DNA from: Planctomycetaceae bacterium
Lineage (GTDB): Bacteria; Planctomycetota; Phycisphaerae; Phycisphaerales; SM1A02
Reading direction: 5' to 3'
Assembly (NCBI GenBank): GCA_002684855.1
Contig: NYWD01000038.1
Span: forward strand, 1-64,000
DNA: 64,000 bases
The position numbers and the translations under genes were made by a program. The notes below the pieces were generated by a model. It saw only the letters and a program-made list of their open reading frames with translations, searched no databases and was not told the DNA's origin. How positions within the stretch are numbered: position 1 is the first letter of the stretch; each line of letters starts with the position of its first letter. This document shows, in pieces, positions 50,364-58,593 of the stretch.

Positions 50364-51616
50364 TTCGCACCGCGGTGACCATCTCGGTCGGCGATGAACT
50401 GCTGGCCGGCGAGACCCTCGACACCCATGGACGCCACCTCGCCGACGCGCTGTCGTCGCGGGGTTGTCGGGTGCTCGGGCATCAGGTGGTGGGTGACGAC
50501 GTCGACCGGATCGCCGGCGCGATCGGCTCCGCCGCGGCGGAGGTGGATCTCGTCCTCGTCACCGGTGGTCTCGGTCCGACGCTCGACGACGTGTCCCGGG
50601 AGGCGCTCGCCCTCGCCACGCGGTCCCCGTTGGTGGAGGACGCGGACGCCCGGCGCGACGTCGAGGCGTGGTACGCCGGGCGGGGGCGACCGATGCCCAG
50701 GGGCAACCTGAGACAGGCGCTGCGGCCGGAGACGGCGACCTGTCTCGCGAATCCCAACGGGACGGCCCCAGGCCTGCGGGCGCGAATCGGTGAAGTCGAG
50801 ATCGTGGTGCTCCCGGGGCCGCCGCTCGAGATGCATCCCATGCTGCAGCGGGTCCTCGAGTCGCTCGCGATGGCGACGCCGCGACCCGCGATCGTGGTCC
50901 GGGCGTCGGGCATCGGCGAATCCGATGCGGCGTCGCTGATCGAGTCGTTGATGGAACGCGACGGCGAACTTCCGGTCGCGACCACCGTCTCGCAGGGCGT
51001 CCTGTCCGCCCGGATCCGGGGGCGCGACGAACGCGACGTTCCGCGACTGGAGGCGATGGCGTCGACCATCGAGGCGGCGTGGCGACCCTTCACGTTCGGC
51101 CGCGGCGACGTCACGCTCGCGGAGACCGTCGGCGTCGAACTCGTGCGGGCCGACCTGACCCTCGCGACCGCGGAAAGCTGCACCGGCGGAATGATCGGTG
51201 CCGCGATCACCGATGTCGCGGGCTCGAGCGCCTGGTACCGAGGCGGCTGGGTCACCTACGAGAATCGTCGCAAGGTCGAGGACCTCGGGGTCGACCCGAT
51301 CGTCGTCGAGCGGGACGGCGCGGTCTCGAAGGCGGTGGTGACCGCGATGGCGGCCGGTGCCGCCGCGCGTTCGGGTGCCGACCTCGCCGTCGCGACCTCC
51401 GGCATCGCCGGGCCGGATGGTGGATCGGCGGAGAAGCCGGTCGGCACGGTCTGGATCGCGATCGCGGACGCCGACGGCGTCGAGGCCCGTTGTTTCCGGT
51501 TTCCCGGGGACCGAAGCCTGGTGCGATCCCGCGCGGTGGCCATGGCGCTCCAGATGGTCCGATTCCGCGCCACCGGCGTCCAAGCCTCGCTCCTCTGGGA
51601 GCGGACGGACGCATGA
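50360..51616 (+). CDS. cinA: CinA family nicotinamide-nucleotide amidohydrolase
   Basis: TISVGDELLAGETLDTHGRHLADAL, VTGGLGPTLDDVSREAL, TAESCTGGMIGAAITDVAGSSAWYRGGWVTYENRRK. Confidence 0.95.
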   Translation: MIRTAVTISVGDELLAGETLDTHGRHLADALSSRGCRVLGHQVVGDDVDRIAGAIGSAAAEVDLVLVTGGLGPTLDDVSREALALATRSPLVEDADARRDVEAWYAGRGRPMPRGNLRQALRPETATCLANPNGTAPGLRARIGEVEIVVLPGPPLEMHPMLQRVLESLAMATPRPAIVVRASGIGESDAASLIESLMERDGELPVATTVSQGVLSARIRGRDERDVPRLEAMASTIEAAWRPFTFGRGDVTLAETVGVELVRADLTLATAESCTGGMIGAAITDVAGSSAWYRGGWVTYENRRKVEDLGVDPIVVERDGAVSKAVVTAMAAGAAARSGADLAVATSGIAGPDGGSAEKPVGTVWIAIADADGVEARCFRFPGDRSLVRSRAVAMALQMVRFRATGVQASLLWERTDA

Positions 51617-52095
51617 TGAGCGACGGCGGATCGACCGAATCGACGATGGTCTGGCGGATCTTCGCGGTGGGGGTCGGCTCGAATCTCGGCGATCGACCCG
51701 GACAGATCGATCGCGCATTCGAACTCCTCGCCCGCACTCCGGGGATCCGGGATCTTCGTCGCGGGCCACTGCTCGAATCCGAACCGATCCTGCCCGACGG
51801 CGAGACCACGGTGCATCCCGACTACCTGAACACGGTGTTCGGAGGCGAGACACGCCTGCAGCCGCGTTCGTTGCTCTCGCGCCTGCTCTCGATCGAGGCG
51901 GGATTCGGCCGCCGCCGGGGCGTGGGTTGTCGGCCACGCACGCTCGACCTCGATCTGCTGGTGGTGGGAGATCTCACGATCTCGGAGATCGGTCTGGAGC
52001 TGCCGCATCCCCGGATGTGGACTCGTGATTTCGTGGTGACGCCGCTCCGCGCGGTCTTCCCCGAACTGGAGCCCCCGGCGAACCCGGTTTCGTGA
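51613..52095 (+). CDS. folK: 2-amino-4-hydroxy-6-hydroxymethyldihydropteridine diphosphokinase
   Basis: VGVGSNLGDRPGQIDRAFELL, LSIEAGFGRRRGVGCRPRTLDLDLLVVGD, LPHPRMWTRDFVVTPL. Confidence 0.93.
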   Translation: MMSDGGSTESTMVWRIFAVGVGSNLGDRPGQIDRAFELLARTPGIRDLRRGPLLESEPILPDGETTVHPDYLNTVFGGETRLQPRSLLSRLLSIEAGFGRRRGVGCRPRTLDLDLLVVGDLTISEIGLELPHPRMWTRDFVVTPLRAVFPELEPPANPVS

Positions 52096-52276
52096 CGTTC
52101 CGAGCGGTATTCGGGCTTCCGATGGCTGATTCCCAGAACCCGGCCGGGTCTCGCCCGGTAGGATCCTCCACCCGTCGGCGGCACGTGCCCCGATTTCAAT
52201 CGACCGACACGCTCGGTCCCGGGCTCGTGCCCCACACCCTCGACGCCCGGGCGTCGCCTCACCGGAGTTGATTCCC

Positions 52277-53569
52277 ATGAGACAGTTGACCACCGCGCTC
52301 GCCGCCGGTGCCGTGTTCGCCATCGTTCCCCCCGCCGTGGCGCAGGAGCCGCCGACCCCGCCGAAGGCGTCGTCCCCCATCGCGGGCTTCTCGAAGGCGG
52401 ACCCCGCCTCCTTCACCGAGGCCGATCGCACGGCCGAAGCGATCCAGAACGGCATCAAGCAGTTCGGCGCGACCGCGGCGGCCTATCGCAAGGCACCGGC
52501 GCTCGTGGAGAACATCGTGATCGACGTGCAGTCGCCGATGGGTCCGCAGAAGACAGTGATCGATTCCAAGTGGGGTTCGAACGGCGCGTTCGACATCATG
52601 GTCGACGGTCAGATGCAGATGCTCTCGACCGGTGACACCTTCATCATGCTGATGCCGTCCGATCCGTCGCGGTACATGTCGCAGGAGATCGTCGACGGAA
52701 ACGTCGAGACCGCCGTCCTCGCGGCGACCGGGGGTGGGGGCGTCCCGGATCCCGCGTACCTGTTCAGGGTGGGTGATCCGGCCAGGATGAAGCCCGAGCA
52801 GATCCCGGGCATGTTCGGGCTCGGTGCGATCTCGAACCCGAAAATGACCGGATTCCGGAAGGCCGACCGCGGCTTCCAGGCGCTGCTCGAGGGCGAAGGC
52901 GGCAACGCGGTCGTCTCCATGAACGGGAAGACCGGGCTCGTCGACCGGATCGATCTGAAGATCATGCCTCCGGGCATGCCGGCGAACGTCTCCGTGGACG
53001 TCGCCTTCCTGATCCGGAACAAGATCGAGCAACGGCTCCCCGCCCCGATCGCGTTCGACGTCACCGGCAAGACCCGGGTCGAGCGACCGGACCAGCTCGG
53101 TCCCCAGCCGGTCACCGCCGGCGCCGAGGCCCCCGATTTCGAGTTGAAGTCGTTCGATGGCGAGACGGTGAAGCTCTCGAGCCTCCGCGGCCAGGTCGTG
53201 GTGCTCGATTTCTGGGCCACGTGGTGCGGCCCGTGCAAGCGTGGTCTCCCCGTGCTGAACGAGGTGGCCAAGTGGGCCGCCGCGGAGGGCCTGCCGGTGA
53301 GGTTCTTCGGCGTCAACTGCTGGGAACAAGGCGATCCCGCCGCCAAGCTCTCGGGGGCGAAGGGATACTGGGACGGGCAGAAGTTCGCCTTCCAGAGCCT
53401 CTTCGACGTCGATGACTCGGTGGTGAACGCGTACGGCGTCACCGGCATCCCGACCAGCTTCATCATCGGCCGGGACGGCAAGGTCGAGGTGGTCCACCAG
53501 GGATTCGATCCCTCGATGGTCGAGACCATGAAGACCGAGTTGAAGACCGCGGCCGGCGAGAAGGGCTGA
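52277..53569 (+). CDS. secreted TlpA-like thioredoxin-domain protein with DUF2092-like N-terminal region
   Basis: Signal peptide; C-terminal VVVLDFWATWCGPCKRGLPVLNEV; N-terminal lipoprotein-sorting-like fold. Confidence 0.8.
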   Translation: MRQLTTALAAGAVFAIVPPAVAQEPPTPPKASSPIAGFSKADPASFTEADRTAEAIQNGIKQFGATAAAYRKAPALVENIVIDVQSPMGPQKTVIDSKWGSNGAFDIMVDGQMQMLSTGDTFIMLMPSDPSRYMSQEIVDGNVETAVLAATGGGGVPDPAYLFRVGDPARMKPEQIPGMFGLGAISNPKMTGFRKADRGFQALLEGEGGNAVVSMNGKTGLVDRIDLKIMPPGMPANVSVDVAFLIRNKIEQRLPAPIAFDVTGKTRVERPDQLGPQPVTAGAEAPDFELKSFDGETVKLSSLRGQVVVLDFWATWCGPCKRGLPVLNEVAKWAAAEGLPVRFFGVNCWEQGDPAAKLSGAKGYWDGQKFAFQSLFDVDDSVVNAYGVTGIPTSFIIGRDGKVEVVHQGFDPSMVETMKTELKTAAGEKG

Positions 53570-53726
53570 ACACGAGTCCTCGAACGAAGTTCGTCGGCAC
53601 CGCCCGATCGCGAAGAGATTCGTGGTCGGGCGGTGTCCTTCGAACGTACCATGGCCGAGGGGACCGGGTGGGCGGCGGTGTCGTCGCGATCCGTCCGGCG
53701 TCCGCGATCGCGAGGAGCTGCACCGC

Positions 53727-55058
53727 ATGAATCGATCCAATCCGCATTCGATGGGCTTCGGCATTCGCGCGGTCGCGCGGGCCACGATGGTCGCCCTCTT
53801 CGTGACGGTCGCCGCCCGGCCCGCGTGCGCGCAGATGCGCGATGCGGATCCGGAGGCGTCGAAGGCGCTGCTGGCGGTGATCGAGGCGATGCGTTCCAAG
53901 CCGATCGAGGTCCGGGAGCGAGTCGTGGTCTCCACCGTCGACGGCGAACGCCGCGCGGACGCGGCCCCCCGCACCGCCTCGTGGACCATCGTGCCCGGCA
54001 GGGGCGCGATGGCCGCGTTCGACGGTTTTCGCATTCGACTCGCGGATGGCGTGATCCGGACCGTCCACGAGTCCTCCGACGGTCTCTATCACGAGCGGAA
54101 GGACGACGGATCGCCCTACTACGGTCTCCTGGCGACCTTCAGCGACCTGCCCTGGCCCGCGCTGGCGCTGGGACTCGGCGAACCCATTCCCGAGGAGTGT
54201 GCGATGCAACTCCATTCCCGGGCGCCCTGGTTGCAGCCGAGGTCGGTCGAGACCGTGGAGGTGAATGATCGCGAGCGTCTTCGCATCGGACTGGCGAGCG
54301 ACTTCGAGGAGATGAGGATCGACGTCGATCCCCAGACGAATCTCCCGATCGACGCGTTCGTCCGGATCCACGACGGGATCTTCGTCGAGGACGGGATCGA
54401 ACTCGAGTACGCCTACGCCTACGAGATCGAACCGCTCGAGTCCACGGACGAGGTGTTGGACATGCCGATCGGTGCGCGGCAACGGGTCGACGGCGCCGCC
54501 GCCCTCGCGAAGGCGGCGCCCCGGGGTGGTGCCGAGCGGCCGCGGGGCGGCGGGCTCGCGGTGGGGCGGACGGCGCCGGACGTGGATCTTCCGGGGGTCG
54601 AAGGCCCGGGATTCGAACTGGAGGCGTTCCGAGGCAAGGTGGTCGTGCTCGATTTCTGGGCGACCTGGTGCGGCCCTTGTCGGGCCGCGTTGCCCGCTCT
54701 CGCCGAACTGGGGGCGTGGGGCGAGGCGAACGGTCTTCCACTGGCGGTGGTCGCGGTCAACACCAGCGAACAGTCCAGAACGCTGGAGGCTCGACGAGCG
54801 AGGATCCAGGCGTTTCTCGCCGAGCAGGGGCCCCGGATCGCGGGGTTGAAGGTCGTCCTCGATCTCGATGGTGCGGTGGCCGGGGCCTATCGCGTCCGGG
54901 GGCTGCCGACCACGGTGATCATCGATGCGGACGGCCGCATCGTCTCGGTGCGAACCGGATTCGGTCCAGGTTCCGAAGAGCGGCTTCGATCGGACCTGCT
55001 CGATCTCTTCGAGGGAGGCGATCCCGCGGCCGAAGCCGGGGAGGACGATGTCGTCTGA
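53727..55058 (+). CDS. secreted TlpA-like thioredoxin-domain protein (tandem homologue)
   Basis: Signal peptide ending ARPACA; C-terminal VVVLDFWATWCGPCRAALPALAELG; same architecture as the upstream gene. Confidence 0.8.
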   Translation: MNRSNPHSMGFGIRAVARATMVALFVTVAARPACAQMRDADPEASKALLAVIEAMRSKPIEVRERVVVSTVDGERRADAAPRTASWTIVPGRGAMAAFDGFRIRLADGVIRTVHESSDGLYHERKDDGSPYYGLLATFSDLPWPALALGLGEPIPEECAMQLHSRAPWLQPRSVETVEVNDRERLRIGLASDFEEMRIDVDPQTNLPIDAFVRIHDGIFVEDGIELEYAYAYEIEPLESTDEVLDMPIGARQRVDGAAALAKAAPRGGAERPRGGGLAVGRTAPDVDLPGVEGPGFELEAFRGKVVVLDFWATWCGPCRAALPALAELGAWGEANGLPLAVVAVNTSEQSRTLEARRARIQAFLAEQGPRIAGLKVVLDLDGAVAGAYRVRGLPTTVIIDADGRIVSVRTGFGPGSEERLRSDLLDLFEGGDPAAEAGEDDVV

Positions 55059-55082
55059 CGCCCGGGTCGGTACCATCATCGC

Positions 55083-55571
55083 ATGAGCCACGAACCGCCG
55101 AACGCACCGGATGCCGCTTCCATCGACGTCGACGTGCCGTTGGACGACGCGGTGGTCCTGCTGGTCGACGACAACGAGCAGAACCTCGAGCTGATGCAGG
55201 CCTACCTCGACGATCTTCCCTGTCGAACCGAGACCGCGATGGACGGCGTGGAGGCGATGGAGCGGGTCGCCCGCGATCGGCCCGATCTCGTGCTGCTCGA
55301 CGTGATGATGCCGAGGATGTCCGGTTTCGAGGTGTGCCAGAAGATCAAGGCCAATCCGGACACTCGCGACACGGCCATCATCATGGTGACGGCCCTCAAC
55401 GAGGTCCCCGATTACGAACGTGCGGTCGAGAGCGGCACCGACGACTTCCTTTCGAAGCCGGTCAACAAGCTCGAACTGATCACCCGGGTCCGGAGCCTGC
55501 TTCGAGTGAACCTGCTTCGAAAACGACTGGCCGACCTGTTGCAGAACCGGTCGTCGCCGCCTTCGGGCTGA
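55083..55571 (+). CDS. CheY-like response regulator receiver protein
   Basis: VVLLVDDNEQNLELMQAYL, DLVLLDVMMPRMSGFEVCQKIKANPDTRDTAIIMVTAL, DDFLSKPVNKLELITRVRSLLR. Confidence 0.92.
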   Translation: MSHEPPNAPDAASIDVDVPLDDAVVLLVDDNEQNLELMQAYLDDLPCRTETAMDGVEAMERVARDRPDLVLLDVMMPRMSGFEVCQKIKANPDTRDTAIIMVTALNEVPDYERAVESGTDDFLSKPVNKLELITRVRSLLRVNLLRKRLADLLQNRSSPPSG

Positions 55572-55605
55572 TCGCCGACGTCGCCGATGGATCCCAACGA
55601 CAGAC

Positions 55606-55634
55606 CGCCCCCCGTCGCGATGCGACGGGGGGCG
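55606..55634. terminator. hairpin terminator between convergent genes
   Basis: Perfect 13-bp stem cgccccccgtcgc-gat-gcgacggggggcg. Confidence 0.7.
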
Positions 55635-55682
55635 TCTCGAACGGAGGTCGTTCTCGGTCGGGTCCGGCGGACCGATCGGCGA

Positions 55683-55883
55683 TCAGCTCGCGTTGCGAAC
55701 CAGCATCGCGGGTGAGTCATCCGGTCGTCGCCAGCGGCTCTGGCCGCCACGCGGTTCCTGGCCGTGAAGAAGGTGATCGAGGTATCGACGGAGGGACTCG
55801 TCATCGAACTGGCTGAGCCAGTCCCGTCGGGCGGAACCGTTGTATTCGCGAATGGCCTCGATCAGGTGGTCCTTGGCGGGCAT
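55683..55883 (-). CDS. small hypothetical protein
   Basis: MPAKDHLIEAIREYNGSARRDWLSQFDDESLRRYLDHLLHGQEPRGGQSRWRR; 66 aa, plausible composition. Confidence 0.5.
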   Translation of the reverse strand: MPAKDHLIEAIREYNGSARRDWLSQFDDESLRRYLDHLLHGQEPRGGQSRWRRPDDSPAMLVRNAS

Positions 55884-56139
55884 GGGCGGTTCTCTCCAGG
55901 GTTCGGGAAGGGAAGGGTCGGAATCGTCGCGTTTCGGGGTCGGTGCGGGCCGGGGCTCGTGTCGGCGCCGTTCCGTCCCCGGCGATGAGGTCTTCGGCAC
56001 GCCCTCCGCGGAAGGTCGACCGGATAACTCGGGACAACACCCGGAAATCCTGATCTTTCCGGACCTCCGGCGAGCTGGCCCACCCCATGGTGGTGTCATC
56101 GGACGGCCCACCACACCGGGTGGTGTCGCCCGGGCCGCG

Positions 56140-56205
56140 AAAAAAAACCGGTTCGAGGGTCCGGCCCCGCGAGGCGCCGCCCCTCGGGGGGCGGGAACCG
56201 GGGGT
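56140..56205 (-). terminator. putative terminator region downstream of STAS gene
   Basis: GC hairpin(s) (cgcccctcggggggcg) followed on the minus strand by an 8-T run (aaaaaaaa at 56140-56147 on +). Confidence 0.5.
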
Positions 56206-56550
56206 TCAGGAGGTGCGGAACGCCAGCTTCGCCCGATTCACGTCGGCGTGGATGGACAGGACGAGGTTCAGCCGGGTGATCTGGAGGACCTGCGCGACGA
56301 GTCCGTCCACCCCGGCGACCTTCACCTCGCCGCCATGCGTCCGTCCCCGGCTGTGGAGCATGAGCAGCGTGGCGAGCCCCGCACTCGAGATCACCTTCAA
56401 TCCGCTGCAGTCGACGATGATCTTCCGAGCGCCCGCGTCGATTCGCGCGACGACGTCGTCGACCATCTGGCCGGCGTTGACGCCGTCGATACCACCGTCC
56501 GCGCGGAGGACGTGGATGTCGTCGTCGATCTCTTCAAGCAGGACTTCCAT
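56206..56550 (-). CDS. STAS domain anti-sigma-factor antagonist-like protein
   Basis: ARKIIVDCSGLKVISSAGLATLLMLHSRGRTHGGEVKVAGV. Confidence 0.88.
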   Translation of the reverse strand: MEVLLEEIDDDIHVLRADGGIDGVNAGQMVDDVVARIDAGARKIIVDCSGLKVISSAGLATLLMLHSRGRTHGGEVKVAGVDGLVAQVLQITRLNLVLSIHADVNRAKLAFRTS

Positions 56551-56586
56551 CTCCGGATCCTCCGTCTCCCACCGTCCCTGCCGTGG

Positions 56587-57618
56587 CTATTCCTGGACGG
56601 CCTTCATCGCGATGAGGTCCTGGACGTCCACGATTCCGACCGGACCGCCGTGTTCATCAACCACCGGGATCTCGTCGACCCGACGTTCACGAACGAGCCG
56701 GACGGCGTCGCGCACCAGCGACTCGACGTCCAGCCGTCGGGGATCGGCGGTCATCACCTCGGCGATCGGTCTTTGCAGGCCGTCGGCGCCCTCGGTCCTC
56801 ACGAGCCGTCGCAGATCCCCGTCCGTGAAGATTCCGGTGAGTCGGCCCTCGTCGTTCACCAGGAGGATCGCGCCGGTTCGGCGGTCCGCGGCGGCGGCGA
56901 CCAGCGCCTCCTGGACGGTGTTCGTCTCGGGGACCGCGACGACGTTTTCACCGACGCGGAACCGGAGGACTTCGAGAATCGGGCGGAGTCCGGCGCCGAG
57001 CATGCCTCCGGGGTGATGCCGGTGGAACGCATCCGCATCGAAGTCGCGGCGGCGGGACGCGGCGAGCGACAGGGCGTCCCCCACGGCGAGCATCGCGGTG
57101 GTGCTCGCGGTGGGCGCCAGCTGGAGCGGGCACGCCTCCGTCACGTCGCCCAGCGCGAGATGGGCGGCGCAGGCGCGGCCGAGCGAGCTCCCCGCGTCGC
57201 GACTGATCCCGATGCAGGGAACCTCGTCGGCCCGGAGGATCGACGCGAGGGCGACGACCTCCTCGGTCTCGCCGCTGAAGGAGAGCAGGAGGGCGATGTC
57301 GCCGCGTCGAATCCGTCCGAGATCGCCATGGACGGCTTCGGCGGGATGCAGGATGTGGGATGGACGGCCGAGGCTGGAAAGGGTGGCGGAGATCTTCGCG
57401 CCGACGAGACCGGACTTGCCCATGCCCGCCACCACCACGTGACCCTCGCAATCGGCCACGAGGCCGATCGCCGAAGACCAGTCCGCGGCCGACGCGGCGG
57501 CGGCGGCCGCGATCCGCTCGATCGCGTCCCGCTCCGCCCGGAGCGCTTCCACGACGAATTCGATCTCGGCGGCGGGATCGATCGAGATTGCGGACGACGG
57601 CGGGGGGGGCGCAGGCAT
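56587..57618 (-). CDS. kdsD: arabinose-5-phosphate isomerase (SIS + CBS domains)
   Basis: HVVVAGMGKSGLVGAKISATLSSLGRPSHILHPAEAVHGDLG, PTASTTAMLAVGDALSLA, AFHRHHPGGMLG, CBS pair at C-terminus. Confidence 0.93.
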   Translation of the reverse strand: MPAPPPPSSAISIDPAAEIEFVVEALRAERDAIERIAAAAAASAADWSSAIGLVADCEGHVVVAGMGKSGLVGAKISATLSSLGRPSHILHPAEAVHGDLGRIRRGDIALLLSFSGETEEVVALASILRADEVPCIGISRDAGSSLGRACAAHLALGDVTEACPLQLAPTASTTAMLAVGDALSLAASRRRDFDADAFHRHHPGGMLGAGLRPILEVLRFRVGENVVAVPETNTVQEALVAAAADRRTGAILLVNDEGRLTGIFTDGDLRRLVRTEGADGLQRPIAEVMTADPRRLDVESLVRDAVRLVRERRVDEIPVVDEHGGPVGIVDVQDLIAMKAVQE

Positions 57619-57699
57619 CCGTGGATTGTACGCCCCGAACGGCGTTCGCTCCGGGGAGGGCGTTCGGCCTCCGGCCCGTGGGGGCGGTACAGTGGGCCC

Positions 57700-58554
57700 A
57701 TGGCGATCCAGGACGAATACACGGTCCGGCTCAGTTCCTTCGAGGGTCCGCTCGACCTGCTGCTCTACCTGATCCGGCGGGCGGAGGTGGACATCCACGA
57801 CATCCCGATCGTGGAGATCACGGACCAGTTCCTCACTGCGATCGCGACCCTGGGCGACGACGACCGGATCGACATCGACGCCGCCGGTGAATTCCTCGTG
57901 ATGGCGGCGACGCTCGTCGAACTGAAGTCACGGACCCTCGCGCCCCGGACCGTGGAGGAGGGCGGAGAGACCGGACCGACCGACGACGAGACGCATGATC
58001 CGAGGCACGAGCTGGTCCTCCAGCTCCTCGCCTACCAGCGATATCGTGCGGCGGCGGGACGCCTGGAGGATCGTCGAGAGGAGTTCGCGGCTCGCTGGCC
58101 GGTGCGGGTGCGGGTCGGCGAAGCCGAGGAGGAGGAGGGGGACTCGCCGGCCCTCGAGCTCGACGACGTCCACGCGGGCGATCTGTTCGCCGCCTTCGAG
58201 CGGATCATGTCGGCGATCGATCCGACCCGGATCGGCGAGCACTCGGTGGAATACGACGACACGCCGATCAGTCTCCACCAGGAGGATCTGCTCGATCGGA
58301 TCGGACATGCGCCGGACTTCCGAATCACGCTCCAGGAAGCCTTCGAGGCGCGAAGCCGCGGGGCGATGATCGGCCTCTTTCTCGCGGTCCTCGAACTCGC
58401 TCGCCAACGCAAGGTGCTCGTCCGCCAGGAGGGCGACGGCGTGATCCGGCTCGAACTGAATCGGGACGTGGACGACGGGGTCATGCACTTCGAAAGCGAA
58501 GACGCGGTCCCGGATCCCGACGATCCCGAGGAGGGTTCGGCCGCCGGGGGGTGA
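57700..58554 (+). CDS. scpA: segregation and condensation protein A
   Basis: YTVRLSSFEGPLDLLLYLIRRAEVDIHDIPIVEITDQFL, FLVMAATLVELKSRTLAP. Confidence 0.93.
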   Translation: MAIQDEYTVRLSSFEGPLDLLLYLIRRAEVDIHDIPIVEITDQFLTAIATLGDDDRIDIDAAGEFLVMAATLVELKSRTLAPRTVEEGGETGPTDDETHDPRHELVLQLLAYQRYRAAAGRLEDRREEFAARWPVRVRVGEAEEEEGDSPALELDDVHAGDLFAAFERIMSAIDPTRIGEHSVEYDDTPISLHQEDLLDRIGHAPDFRITLQEAFEARSRGAMIGLFLAVLELARQRKVLVRQEGDGVIRLELNRDVDDGVMHFESEDAVPDPDDPEEGSAAGG

Positions 58555-58593
58555 GTCCGCCGGAACCGGGAAATGTCCGGCGGGCTCGAATCC

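Noticed and set aside
49865-51937. 690-aa minus-strand ORF
   Set aside because: Antisense to pyk, cinA and folK; shadow ORF.
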